DNA of 64,000 nucleotides from Physella acuta (taxonomy: Eukaryota; Mollusca; Gastropoda; Physidae), in the NCBI RefSeq assembly GCF_028476545.1, contig NW_026732991.1, forward strand, positions 67,001 through 131,000, read 5' to 3'. Both the position numbers and the translations under genes were made by a program. The notes beneath the pieces are model-generated. The model saw only the letters and a program-made list of their open reading frames with translations, did no database searches and was not told the DNA's origin. This document shows, piece after piece, positions 39,303 to 50,089 of this stretch (position 1 is its first letter; each line of letters opens with the position of its first letter).

Positions 39303-40204
39303 TTTAGTATTAACATTGTAGCTGACGGGTTACGAGTATCAGGTTTTAGATTTTCAGTTTTCTCTTTTCGGTTTCTTATTTTCGTTTTAAGGTTTTCGGT
39401 TTAACGTATTGGGTTTATTATTTTAGGTTACGGGTTTCGGGTTACGAGTTACAGGTTATGGTTTGACGGTTATGGTTTTCGAGTTACGTGTTTATTTGTA
39501 TTCGGTTTCGGGTTACTGTTTATGATTTACGAGTTACAGTATGATAGTTACGGTTTTTCTGATTTTGTGTTATGGGTTACGGGTTACGGATTACGGTGTA
39601 TGGCTTGCGGGAGAAAAATTACGGTTTACGGGAACGGTTTGACGGTTACAGTTTTTCGGGTTAGTGGTTACGGGTTACGTAGGTTTTAGATTTCTGGTTT
39701 TCGGTTCAACATTTTAGGTTTAACGATTTAAGTCTAACGAATTAGGTTTAACGTTTTAGGTTTAATATCTTAGTGTTAACATTTTTAGTTACGGGTTGCG
39801 AGTAGCAGGTTACTGGTTACGGTTTTTGCCATTTACCTATTATGCTTTAAATTAACGTTTTAGGTGTAAAAGTTCAGGTTTTCGGTTTTCGTTTTAATGT
39901 TTTAGGTTTAACAATTTTAGTTTGATGATTTAGGTTTAACGTTAGGTTATGGGTTGCGGGTTACGAGTTGCAGGTTTTCGAGTTACATGTTTACGGATAT
40001 TCGGTTACTGGTTACGATTTATGATTTACTAGTTACAGTATGACAGCTATGTTTATTCGGATCACGTGTTACGGATTACAAATTGCGGTTATGGGTTACG
40101 GGACACGTATTAAAGGTTGCGGTTACATGAACGGTTCGACGGTTACGGTTTTTCGGGTAAATGGTTATCGGTTACGGGTTTTTTATAGCAGATCTTTTTT
40201 TTTT

Positions 40205-40417
40205 ACGAGATAAGGTTGCTGGCCTTATATTTCAACCTCCAACTTGGAGGACTAGTGTGCTAGCTTTGGTCTGATCCCTACCCACGAAGATCTTCCCAGC
40301 TTGGTTGAACCTACCAGGAGTTTACACTCCCGCTGGTATAGCTCTTGGGGTCATCGAGATACACAAGCTGCCAAGCCACGACAAGGCTCTAGCGCCTGAT
40401 GGCAGTCGCGTGACGGG
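40205..40417. repeat. 213-bp conserved module, copy 4
   Basis: Differs from copy 1 at four positions (three C-to-T near its first third, one A-to-G in AGCGCCTG) with no indels. It is followed by a partial duplication of its end: 23 bases from ACCTGATGGCAG to GTGACGG recur at 40690-40712 inside the array. Confidence 0.8.
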
Positions 40418-43400
40418 TTTTCGTGTGACGGGTTTTCGAGTAACGGGTTTACGGATATTCGGTTACCGGTTACGGTTACGGGTTATCGATTGCGGGTAAC
40501 GGGTTATCGATTGTGCGTTCTGGGTTACCGTATGCGGGTTACGGTTTACGTTGTACAGGTTACGGCTTTCAGGTAGAGTACGGGTACGGGTACGGGTTAC
40601 GAATTACGGTTTGACGGTTACGGATTTCGGGTTACGAGTTGTCGATTACAAGTTACGGGTTACGGTGTAAGGGTTAAAGGTTACGTTTTACCTGATGGCA
40701 GTCGCGTGACGGATTACGGTTACGGTTTTCGGGTTACGGGTTTTCAATTACGGGTTACGGTGTAAGGGTTACAGTTCACGGTTTATGTTGTACGAGTTAA
40801 GGTTTTCGGGCTACGGGTTACGAATTACGGTATATGGGTTACGGTTTGTCGGATACGGTTTTCTGGTTGTGGTTATCGATAATGGGTTGCGGGTTACGGG
40901 TAACGTTGTGTAAGTTACGGTTTTCGGGTTACGGGTACAGGTTATGAATTACGATATATGGGTTACCGGTTACAGTTTGACTTATAGAGTTTTAGGGCTA
41001 CGGATTAATGATTACGGGTTACGGTGTGAGGTTTTGGTTTACGGTTTACGTTGTATGAGTTACGTTTTTTGGGTTACGGTACGGGTTACGAATTACTGTG
41101 TGTGGGTTACTGATTACGGTATGACGGATACGGTTTTCGGGTTACGGGTTATCGGTGTAAGGGTTACGGTTTACGGTTTTCATTGTACGGTTTACGGTTT
41201 GCTGGTTGCAGGTTATGGGATACGGTTTACGGGTTACCGGTATAGGCTACGAGTTGCAAGTTACGGTTGATGGTTTACGATTAACGGTGTGACAGTTACA
41301 GTTTTTCGGGTTTAATATAACATATTGCGGGTACGGGTTACGGTGCACAAGTTACGGTGTATCGGCTAGGCTTTATGGTTTACGGTTTTCTTTGTACGGG
41401 TTATGGTTTGCGTGTTGTGGGTTATGGCATACAGTTTACAGGTTATAGGTTACGGGTTTCGGCTCGCGATGTACGGGTTACCTTTTGACGGTTACGGTTT
41501 TTGGGTTACGGGTTATCGATTTCGGATTACGGGTTACGGTGTACGGGTTACGGTGTATCGGTTAAGGTGTACTATTAATAATTTTTGGGTTACGGGTTAC
41601 GGTTTGCCGTCTAATGATTTTTAATTACGGCTAACTGGTTATCGGTGACGGGTTGTCGGTTACAAGTTAAGGGTTATTAATTACGGGTTAAGGGTTATAG
41701 GTTACGGTTTCACGGTTACGGTTTTTCGTGTTACGTGTTACGGGTTACGTTGTAAAGGTTACGGTTTACGGTTTACGTTGTACTGGTTACGGTTTTCGGG
41801 TTACGGGTACGGGTTACGAATCACGGTATATGGGTTACAAGTTTCCGGTTACGATTTGACGGTTACAGTTTTCGGGTTACGGGTTATCGATTACGGGCAA
41901 CAGTGAAAGGGTTACGGTTTACTGTTTTCGTTGTACGGGTTACGGTTCGCGTGTTACAGGTTATGGGATACGGTTTATAGGTTACGGGTTGTGGGTTACG
42001 GTGTACTGGTTATGGTGTTCCTGTTACGGCGAATGAGTTACGGTTACTGTGTACGATTTAGGGTTAATGGTGTATGGATTACGGTTACCGGTGTACGGGT
42101 TATGGTTTGCGGATTAAGGGTTCGGGTAACGGGTAACGGGTAACGGTTAAGGTTGTTTTTTTTTTTTTGCAGTTTTCTCGTTACTCCTTAAGTTATAATT
42201 TTTAGATTTCAGGTTTTCGTTTTTAGGCATAGGCGTAGCGACCCTTTCCCAGCGCCCGGGGACAAACTTTCATTTTGGCGCCACCCCCCATATATTTTAT
42301 ATTTATAATGCAAAACTGCAGCTAAAATGAACTTTTAATTGTCTTATTCCAAACCATTTTGGGGACATATGGGTTACTGTTTATGATTTACGAGTTATAG
42401 TATGATAGTACGGTTTTTCGGATTTCAATTTATGGGTTAGTGTTTGAGGTTTACTTATTACGGTTCACGGTGTATGGGTTACGGGTTAAAGGTTACGGTT
42501 TGACCGTTACGGTTTTTCGGGTAAGTAATACGGGTTACAATTTGCTTAATAACGAATACTGGCTGCGGGTTACGGGTTACGGCTTTCTGCAGTTTACCAG
42601 TTACACTTTAAGTTTTAGATTTCAGGTTTTTGGTTTTATGTTGAACATTCTAGGTTGAACGTTTTAGGTTTAACGTTTTAGATTTAATGTTTAGTTTTAA
42701 ATTTTCAGGTTTAACATTTAGCTTTAACGTTAAGGTTTAACGTTTTAGGTTTATTATTTTTAACGTTGTATGTTTAATATTTTAATTTACGGGTTACGTG
42801 TTGCAGGTTACAGGTTGCTGATATGGCTTACGGTTTTTGCAGTTTATGGGTTTTGTTTTGTGTTTTAGGTTTAAGATATCTGATTTTCGGTTTTCGGTTT
42901 TTTGGTGTAACGTTTTAGGTATAGTATTTTACATCTAACGAATTAAGTTCAACGTTTACGGTTTTATATCTTAGTGTTAGCATTTTAGGTTACGTGTTAC
43001 GAGCTGTAGGTTATGGTTTACGTGTTGCGAGTAGCGGGTTACGGTTTTCAAGTTACGTGTTTACTTGTATTAGGTTACGGGTTACGGTTTATGGTTTACG
43101 AGTTATGGTATGATAGTTGCGGATTTTCGGGTAACGTATTTTTGTTTACGGGTAAGGTTTGACGGTCAAAGTTTTTCGGGTTAGTGGTTACGGGTTACGG
43201 TTTACTTTTTTACAAGTACTTGTTGCGGGTTACAGGTTACGGTTTTTGCAGTTTACCAGTTACGCTTTCAGGTTTTCGGTTTTAGGTTTAACGTTTTAGG
43301 TTTAACGTTTTAGGTAACGGGTTACGAGTTTCAGGTTACGGTTTACGTGTGGTGAGTAGCAGGTTACGCTTTACGGTATTTGCAGCTTACCCATTATGCT

Positions 43401-46400
43401 TTACGTTTTAGGTTTTAGAATTCAGGTATTTTGTTTTACGTTTTCAGTTTTAGGTTTAAAGTTTTAGGTTTAACGTTTTAGGTTGAACGTTTTAGGTTGA
43501 ACGTTTTAAGTTGAACGTTTTAAGTTGAACGTTTTAAGTTGAACGTTTTAGGTTTGATACTTTAAGTTGCGGGTTACGTGTTGCAGGTTATTGGTTACGG
43601 CTTACGAGTTTCAGGTTACGGGTAACTGGTTGCAGGTTACAGGTTGCTGGTAAGGCTTACGGTTTTTGCAGTTTATGGGTTACGTTTTATATTTTATATT
43701 TCTGGTTTTCGGTTTTCGGTTTAACGTTTTAGGTTTAATATTTTACGTCTAAAAATTGAGGTTTAACGTTTTAGGTTTTTATATCTTAGTGTTAACATTT
43801 TAGGTTACGGGTTACGAGTTGTAGGTTATGGTTTACGTGTTGCGAGTTGCAGGTTACTGGTTACGGTTTTTTGCAGTTAACCTATTACGCTTTAAATTTT
43901 AGATTATAGGTTTTAGATTTAAGTTTTTCGGTTTTCGCTTTAACGTTTTAGGTTATGGGTTACGGGTTACGAATTGAAGGTTTTCGAGATACGTGTTTAC
44001 GGATATGATTTATGAGTTATGCTATGACAGCTAGGGTTTCCCGGATTACGTGTTACAGGCTACAGTTTGCAGGTTATGGGTTACGGTTTATTGGTTACAG
44101 GATACGGGTTAAGGGTTGCGGTTACGGGAACCGTTTAACGGTTATGGATTTTAGGATACGGGATACGGGTTGTTTATTACGTAGTATGGGATATGAGATA
44201 CTGTATGACAGCTACGGTTTTTGGGTTATTGTTACGAGTTACAGTAAGCTGGATACGGGTAACGGGTTAAGTTATTCGGGTTACAGTTTGCGAGGTAGGG
44301 GATACGGTTTTAAGGTTTCGATTTTTTAGTTACGTAATTACGGGTATTCGGTTATAGAATCTGTCTAAGATTTACGACTTACGGTTTGACAGTTACGGTT
44401 TTTTCGTTTACGTGTTGCTGGTTATGGGCTGCGGGTTTAGAGTTTCAGGTTACGGAAACGGGTTTCAGGTTAGCGGTTACGAGTTGGAGGTTACAGGTTG
44501 CAGTTACGGCTTACGGTTTTTGCAGTTTATAGGTTACGTTTATGTTATATGTTTTATTTTTTAGATTTTAGATGTCTGATTTTCGGTTTTCGATTTTTGG
44601 ATTTTGATTTAATGTTTTAGGTTTAAAATTTTGGTGTTAACATTTTAGGTTACGGGTGACTAGTTGCAGGGTACGGTTTACGTGTTACGAGTAGCAAGTT
44701 ATGTGTTACCAATTTTGCAGTTTACCTTGTACGCTTTAAATTTTAGGTTTTAGGTTTTAGATTTCACATTTTGGTTTTTGGTTTACAGTTTAACGTTTTA
44801 GGTTAAACGTTATATGTTTTACGATTTAGTTTACGGGTTACGAGTTGCAGATTAGGGATAAAGAGTTGCAGGTTACTGGTTATGAGTTGCAGGTTAAAAG
44901 TTATAATTATTTTTTTTTTGTAGTTTACCGGGTTATACTTTAAGTTTTAGGTTTTTAGTTTCAGATTTCAGGTTTTCGGTTTAATGTTCTCGGTTTAATA
45001 ATTTAGGTATTATATTTTAGGTTTAACGTTTTAGGATACGGTTTTCGAGTTTCAGGATACTGGTTATTGTTTTCTGCAGTTTTCTGGTTACTAGTTCAGG
45101 TAACGGATTACGGCTTTTGCAGATTACCGGTTACGCTTTAAATTTCAGGTTTTAGATTTCAGGTTTTCGGTTTAATGTTTTCGATTTGTTACGTGTTAGG
45201 TGGTACAGGTTGCAGGTTGCAGGTTACGAGTTGCAGGTTACGAGTTACAGCTTTCAGGTTACGGTTTTTTTTTCAGTGTACCTATTACGTTTTAAGTTAT
45301 AGATTTTCGGTTTTAGAAATCAGGTTTTCTGTTTTAGGTTTAACATTTTAGGTTTAATGTTTTAGGCTTAATATTTTAGGTTCAATGTTTCAGGCTATAA
45401 GTTACGGGTCACAAGTTGTAGGTTATGAGTTACAGGTTATGGGTTACAGTTTTGGGATACGGATTATGGGTAATGGGTTACGGTTTACGTATTATGGGTT
45501 ACGGGTTACGGTATTCGAGTTATGGCTTACGGGTAACGGATTACGGGTAACGGGTTATGGATTATGGTTTGGCGGTTACGGTTTTCGAGTTTCCTTTTTA
45601 TGGGTATTCGTTTACTGGTTACGATTTATGATTTACGACTTACGATATGACAGTTACGGTTTTACAGATTATGTGTTACAGTTTGCAGGTTTCATTTTCG
45701 GAGTTTCAGGTTACGAGTTTCAGGTTACGGGTTATGGTTGTTTTTTTGCAGTTTAACTGTTAAACTTTAAGTTTTAGTTTTAAATTTTAGATTTCAGGTT
45801 TTATGTTTTAGTTGAGTTGCAGCTTACGGTATACACGTTTAAGGTGACGTGTTACGAGTTGCAGGTTACGTGTTATGAATTTTCAGTTTACTGGTTATGC
45901 TTTAGGTTTCATGTTCTTGGTTTTAGGTTTAACATTTCAGGTTTAAGTTTTAGGTTTTAGGCTTTATCTTTTAGGTTTTATTTTTTGGTTTAATGTTTTA
46001 AGTTTAACTTATTAGGTTTAACCTTGGAGGTTAAACGTTTTATGTTTAAAGTTTATTGTTTTAGTTTTTTGGGGTAAAGTTTTATGTTAAACGTTCTTAG
46101 GTTTTCGGTTTTCGATTTTTTTTTAGGTTTTACATGTAGATTATGGGTTGCAGGTTAAGGCTAGAAGTTACTGATTACTGTTTCCAGTTTACAGGTAGCG
46201 GGTTGCAGGTTACAGAATACAGGTTACTGTTTGGTTTACTTTTTCCGTTTTACATGTTATGAGTTGCAGGTTGCAGGTTACGGGTTTGGTGTTGCAGTTC
46301 ACAGATTACGTTTTAAGTTTCCGGTTTAAAGGTAGGGGGTTGCAGGGTTACGGTTTGCATTAACCAGGTTACATGTCACTGTTATTGTTTTTTTATGGGT

Positions 46401-46874
46401 TACCAGTTGCAGGTTACGGGTTTTGTGTTGCGTATTGCGGGTTACAAATTACATATTACGGTTTTTGCAGACTACGGGTTACAGTTTATGGTTTTCTGTG
46501 TTCGGTTTACATGTAGTGGGTTGCAGAGTTGAGGGTTATGGGTTGCATGTTACAGATTACAGGTTACTGTTTGGTTTTTTCTGTTTCTGTTTTAGGTGTT
46601 ATGAATTGCATGTTACGGGTTACGAGTTGTAGGTTACAGTTGCAGGTTACAGGTTGCATTCTATGGGTTTAATGCAGTTTACCTGTAACGCTTTAAGTAT
46701 TGGGTTTTAGATTAAAGGTTTTCGGTTTTAGGTTTAATGTTTTAAGTTCAACGTTTTAGGTTTATCATTTTACGTTTAACGCTTTATGTTTATCATTTTT
46801 AGTTTTTCGGTTTTTGCAGGTTACGGGTTGCAGGTTATAGGCTACTGAATATTGTTTTTGCTTAACAGATGGTG
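40418..46874. repeat. Array after module 4
   Basis: TTACGG-type units to about 42.1 kb, then a MITE. Strongly diverged TTTAGG/TTTAACG units and GAGTTGCAGGTTACGG units follow up to the LINE remnant. A run of GGTTGAACGTTTTAA units lies near 43480-43555. No gene recognised. Confidence 0.75.
42228..42369. mobile_element. hAT-like MITE copy, right end missing
   Basis: Starts CATAGGCGTAGCGACCC, carries GCGCCCGGGGACAAAC, the ATATTTTATATTTATAATG core and GCAGCTAAAATGAAC. It stops near CCATTTTGGGGACATAT, where array sequence resumes. Same family as the copies at 31-39 kb. Confidence 0.6.
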
Positions 46875-47075
46875 GGTTGCAGGATTGCGGACAGGGAAAA
46901 TGGAAAGTGGGCCGACCAAAGAAAACACGGAAAAGAACGGTTGAGGAAGAGGCGAAAACAGCTGGACTCACATGGGCACAGATTAAGGGAGCAGCCCAAA
47001 AACAGAGTCCGCTGGAAATGTGTAGTTGCAGCCCTTTGCTCCCCAGGGGCCACAAAAGGAATGATGAGGATGAGG
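46875..47075 (+). mobile_element. LINE remnant: C-terminal tail of an endonuclease-reverse transcriptase ORF
   Basis: Translation gives GKWKVGRPKKTRKRTVEEEA, then KTAGLTWAQIKGAAQ in one frame and NRVRWKCVVAALCSP in the next. This order (GRPKxTWRRTVEEE, GLTWxxIxxxAQ, DRxRWRxLVxALCS) is the well-known end of non-LTR retrotransposon ORF2 proteins of the kind common in invertebrates. One frameshift lies between AAQ and NRVRW. The reading ends in ATGATGAGGATGAGGAT, possibly the degenerate 3' simple-repeat tail. Only the last ~60 codons are present: a 5'-truncated, dead insertion within the array. Confidence 0.75.
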
Positions 47076-47335
47076 ATTGCGGGTTATGGCTTGCAGGTTA
47101 CGGGTTACGAGTTGCAGGTGACTGGTTAAGAGTTGCAGGATACAGGCTATAAGCTGCACGTTACGAGTTGCTGGTTACGGGGTACGGTTTTTAGAGTTTC
47201 TAGGTTAAGCTTTAAGTTGTAGGTTTTAAGTTTTAGATTTCAGGTTTAACGTTCTATGTTAAATGAGTCAGGTTTAACATTTTAGGTTTAACGTTTTGGG
47301 TTTTATAGTTTAATGTTTTAGGTCTAACGTTTTAA
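47076..47335. repeat. Right edge of the GGTTA macroarray
   Basis: Units such as GGTTACGAGTTGCAGG and TTTTAGGTTTAACG continue to about 47335. A clean switch to an unrelated 35-bp minisatellite follows. Confidence 0.7.
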
Positions 47336-48660
47336 AAGGTTCAAGGTTCAGTGTCTTAGAACCAAGGTTTAAGATTTAATGTTTAAGATTCAAGGCTCAA
47401 GAACCAATGTTTAAGGTTGAGGGTTCAAGGCTCAAGAACCAATGTTTAAGGTTGAGGGTTCAAGGCTCAAGAACCAACGTTTAAGTTTGAGGGTTCAAGG
47501 CTCAAGAACCAACGTTTAAGGTTGAGGGTTCAAGGCTCAAGAACCAATGTTTAAGGTTAAGGGTTCAAGGCTCAAGAACCAATGTTTAAGGTTGAGGGTT
47601 CAAGGCTCAAGATGCAATGTTTAAGGTTGAGGGTTCAAGGCTCAAGAACCAACGTTTAAGGTTGAGGGTTCAAGGCTCAAGAACCAATGTTTAAGGTTGA
47701 GGGTGAAAGGCTCAAGAACCAATGTTTAAGGTTGAGGGTTCAAGGCTCAAGAACAATTGTTTAAGGTTTAGGTTCAAGGCTCAAGACAACGTTTAAGGTT
47801 GAGGGTTCAAGGCTCAAAAACCAATGTTTAAGGTGAGGGTTCAAGGCTCAAGAACCAATGTTTAAGGTTGAGGGTTCAAGGCTCAAGAACAATTGTTTAA
47901 GGTTTAGGTTCAAGGCTCAAGACAACGTTTAAGGTTTAGGGTTCAAGGCTCAAGAACCAATGTTTAAGGGTGAGGGCTCAAGGCTCAAGAACCAATGTTT
48001 AAGGTTGAGGGTTCAAGGCTCAAGAACAATTGTTTAAGGTTTAGGTTCAATGCTCAAGACAACGATTAAGGTTGAGGGTTCAAGGCTCAAGAACCAATGT
48101 TTAAGGTTGAGGGTTCTAGGCTCAAGAACCAATGTTTAAGGTTGAGGGTTCAAGGCTCAAGAACCAATGTCTAAGGTTTAGGTTCAAGGCTCAAGAACCA
48201 ATGTTTAAGGTTGAGGGTTCAAGGTTCAAGTACCAATGTTTAAGGTTTAGGTTCAAGGCTCAAGTACCAACGTTTAAGGTTGAGGGTTCAAGGCTCAAGA
48301 ACAATTGTTTAAGGTTTAGGTTCAAGGCTCAAGACAACGTTTAAGGTTGAGGGTTCAAGGCTCAAGAACCAATGTTTAAGGGTGAGGGTTCAGGGCTCAA
48401 GAACCAATGTTTAAGGTTGAGGGTTCAAGGCTCAAGAACCAATGTCTAAGGTTTAGGTTCAAGGCTCAAGAACCAATGTTTAAGGTTGAGGGTTCAAGGC
48501 TCAAGAACCAATGTTTAAGGTTTAGGTTCAAGGCTCAAGAACCAATGTTTACGGTTGAGGGTTCAAGGCTCAAGAACCAATGTTAAAGGTTGAGGGTTCA
48601 AGGCTCAAGAACCAAGGTTTAAAGTATAAGTGTCAAAGTTCGAGATACAAGGTTCAATGT
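47336..48660. repeat. 35-bp minisatellite
   Basis: About 38 copies of a 35-bp unit: GGTTCAAGGCTCAAGAACCA plus an ATGTTTAAGGTTGAG part. Shorter variants (AAGACAACG, GAACAATTG) occur in a recurring order, which suggests block duplications inside the array. No gene. Confidence 0.88.
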
Positions 48661-48800
48661 TAGTTTTAAGGCTGAGGGTTCAACAATAATAATTTCACAT
48701 ACAAACAACAACAAGAACTTGACGGCTAATTGTCTAACTACTTATGACTTAACAGCTATGTGTATTGATACTGATGACTTGATGATTACATGTTTGGTAC
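48661..48800. other. Unique spacer between minisatellites
   Basis: About 140 bp of non-repetitive AT-rich sequence with weak GATGACTTGATG-type similarity to itself. Nothing recognised. Confidence 0.6.
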
Positions 48801-50040
48801 TGGTGACTTGGATTGGTTTGTTGGTTGGTTGTCTGTTTGTGGTGTTAGTTGTGGTTCAATGTTTTGTGTTCGACGGTTGGTTGTTTGTATGTTAGTGGGT
48901 GAGTTGTCGTTTCTTGGTGGATAAAGGTTGGTAGGTTGGTTGTTGATGGTTGTCGGTTAATTGGTTGATTGTCTGTTAGTGGGTTAGTTGTCGTTCGTTG
49001 GTCGGTTGTCGATTAGCGGTAATGGTAGTGGTCGATTGATTTGTTGGTTGGTTGTCGGTTAGTTGGTTAGTTGTCGTTCGTTGGTTGATTGTCTTTTAGT
49101 GGGTTAGTTGTCATTCGTTGGTCGGTTGTCGTTCGTTGGTTGGTTGTCTGTTAGTGGGTTAGTTGTCATTCGTTGGTCGGTTGTCGTTCGTTGGTTGGTT
49201 GTCTGTTAGTGGGTTAGTTGTCGTTCGTAAGTCGGTTGTCGTTCGTTGGTTGATTGTCTGTTATTGGGTTAGTTGTCGTTCGTTGGTTGGTTGTCTGTTA
49301 GTGGGTTAGTTGTCGTTCGTTGGTCGGTTGTCGTTCGTTGATCGGTTGTCGTTCGTTGGTTGGTTGTCTATTAGTGGGTTAGTTGTCGTTCGTAAGTCGG
49401 TTGTCGTTCGTTGGTTGATTGTCTGTTAGTGGGTTAGTTGTCGTTCGTTAGTCGGTTGTCGTTCGTTGGTTGGTTGTCTGTTAGTGGGTTAGTTGTCGTT
49501 CGTTGGTTGGTTGTCTGTTAGTGGGTTAGTTGTCGTTCGTTGGTTGGTTGTCTGTTAGTGGGTTAGTTGTCGTTCGTTGGTTGGTTGTCGTTCGTTGGTT
49601 GGTTGTCTGTTAGTGGGTTAGTTGTCGTTCGTTGGTTGGTTGTCTGTTAGTGGGTTAGTTGTCGTTCGTTGGTTGGTTGTCTGTTAGTGGGTTAGTTGTC
49701 GTTCGTTGGTTGGTTGTCTGTTAGTGGGTTAGTTGTCGTTCGTTGGTTGGTTGTCGTTCGTTGGTTGGTTGTCTGTTAGTGGGTTAGTTGTCGTTCGTTG
49801 GTTGGTTGTCTGTTAGTGGGTTAGTTGTCGTTCGTTAGTCGGTTGTCGTTGGTAGGTTGGTTGTCGGTTAATGGATTAGTTGTCTATAGTTGGTCATTTG
49901 TCGGTTAGTGGTGTTAGTTGTGGTTCGTAGTTTTGTGGTCGATGGTTGGTTGATTGTCTGTTAGTGGGTTAGTTGGTCTGTTTTCGGTTAATGGTTGTGA
50001 ATTATGTTTGTTGGTTTTCGGAAGTTTGTTGTTAATATGT
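48801..50040. repeat. 37-bp G/T-rich minisatellite
   Basis: Unit of 37 bp with GTTGTCGTTCGTTGGTTGG and TTGTCTGTTAGTGGGTTA. It is almost C-free on the plus strand except in CpG (TCGTTCG). Homogeneous in the middle (49260-49840) and diverged at both ends. Sub-units (GTCGTTCGTTGGTTGG) are duplicated in places. Confidence 0.88.
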
Positions 50041-50089
50041 TGTTTTGGTTTACTGTGTACATATACTACGTACTTACTGATTTTCATCT

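Larger units (their letters stand above)
33106..40204. repeat. Array between modules 3 and 4
   Basis: Diverged GGTTACGG units, with TTGTACTGGTTACGG landmarks in the first 2 kb. GGTGTACGGGTTACGG units follow, then TTTAGG-type sequence before module 4. Three MITE copies interrupt it (36044, 38486, 39083). The segment 35.5-40.2 kb is a longer homologue of 30.85-32.9 kb. No genes seen. Confidence 0.8.
7860..47335. repeat. Macroarray of degenerate TTACGG/GGTTAC telomere-like repeats
   Basis: About 39 kb in which the plus strand is built almost wholly of variants of GGTTAC, GGGTTACGG, GGTTTACGG and TTTTAGGTTTAACG. The orientation is constant apart from a few inversions of about 20 bp. The plus strand is G/T-rich and C-poor, with C mostly in CpG. 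The left edge (7906-7954) has TTAGGGG in place of TTACGGG in about three 21-bp units. Internal structure is listed separately: four 213-bp modules, higher-order repeats, 28-bp satellite blocks, MITE insertions and a LINE remnant. The many forward open frames with repeated YGLR/VTVF peptides are by-products of the repeat and are not annotated as genes. Confidence 0.9.
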
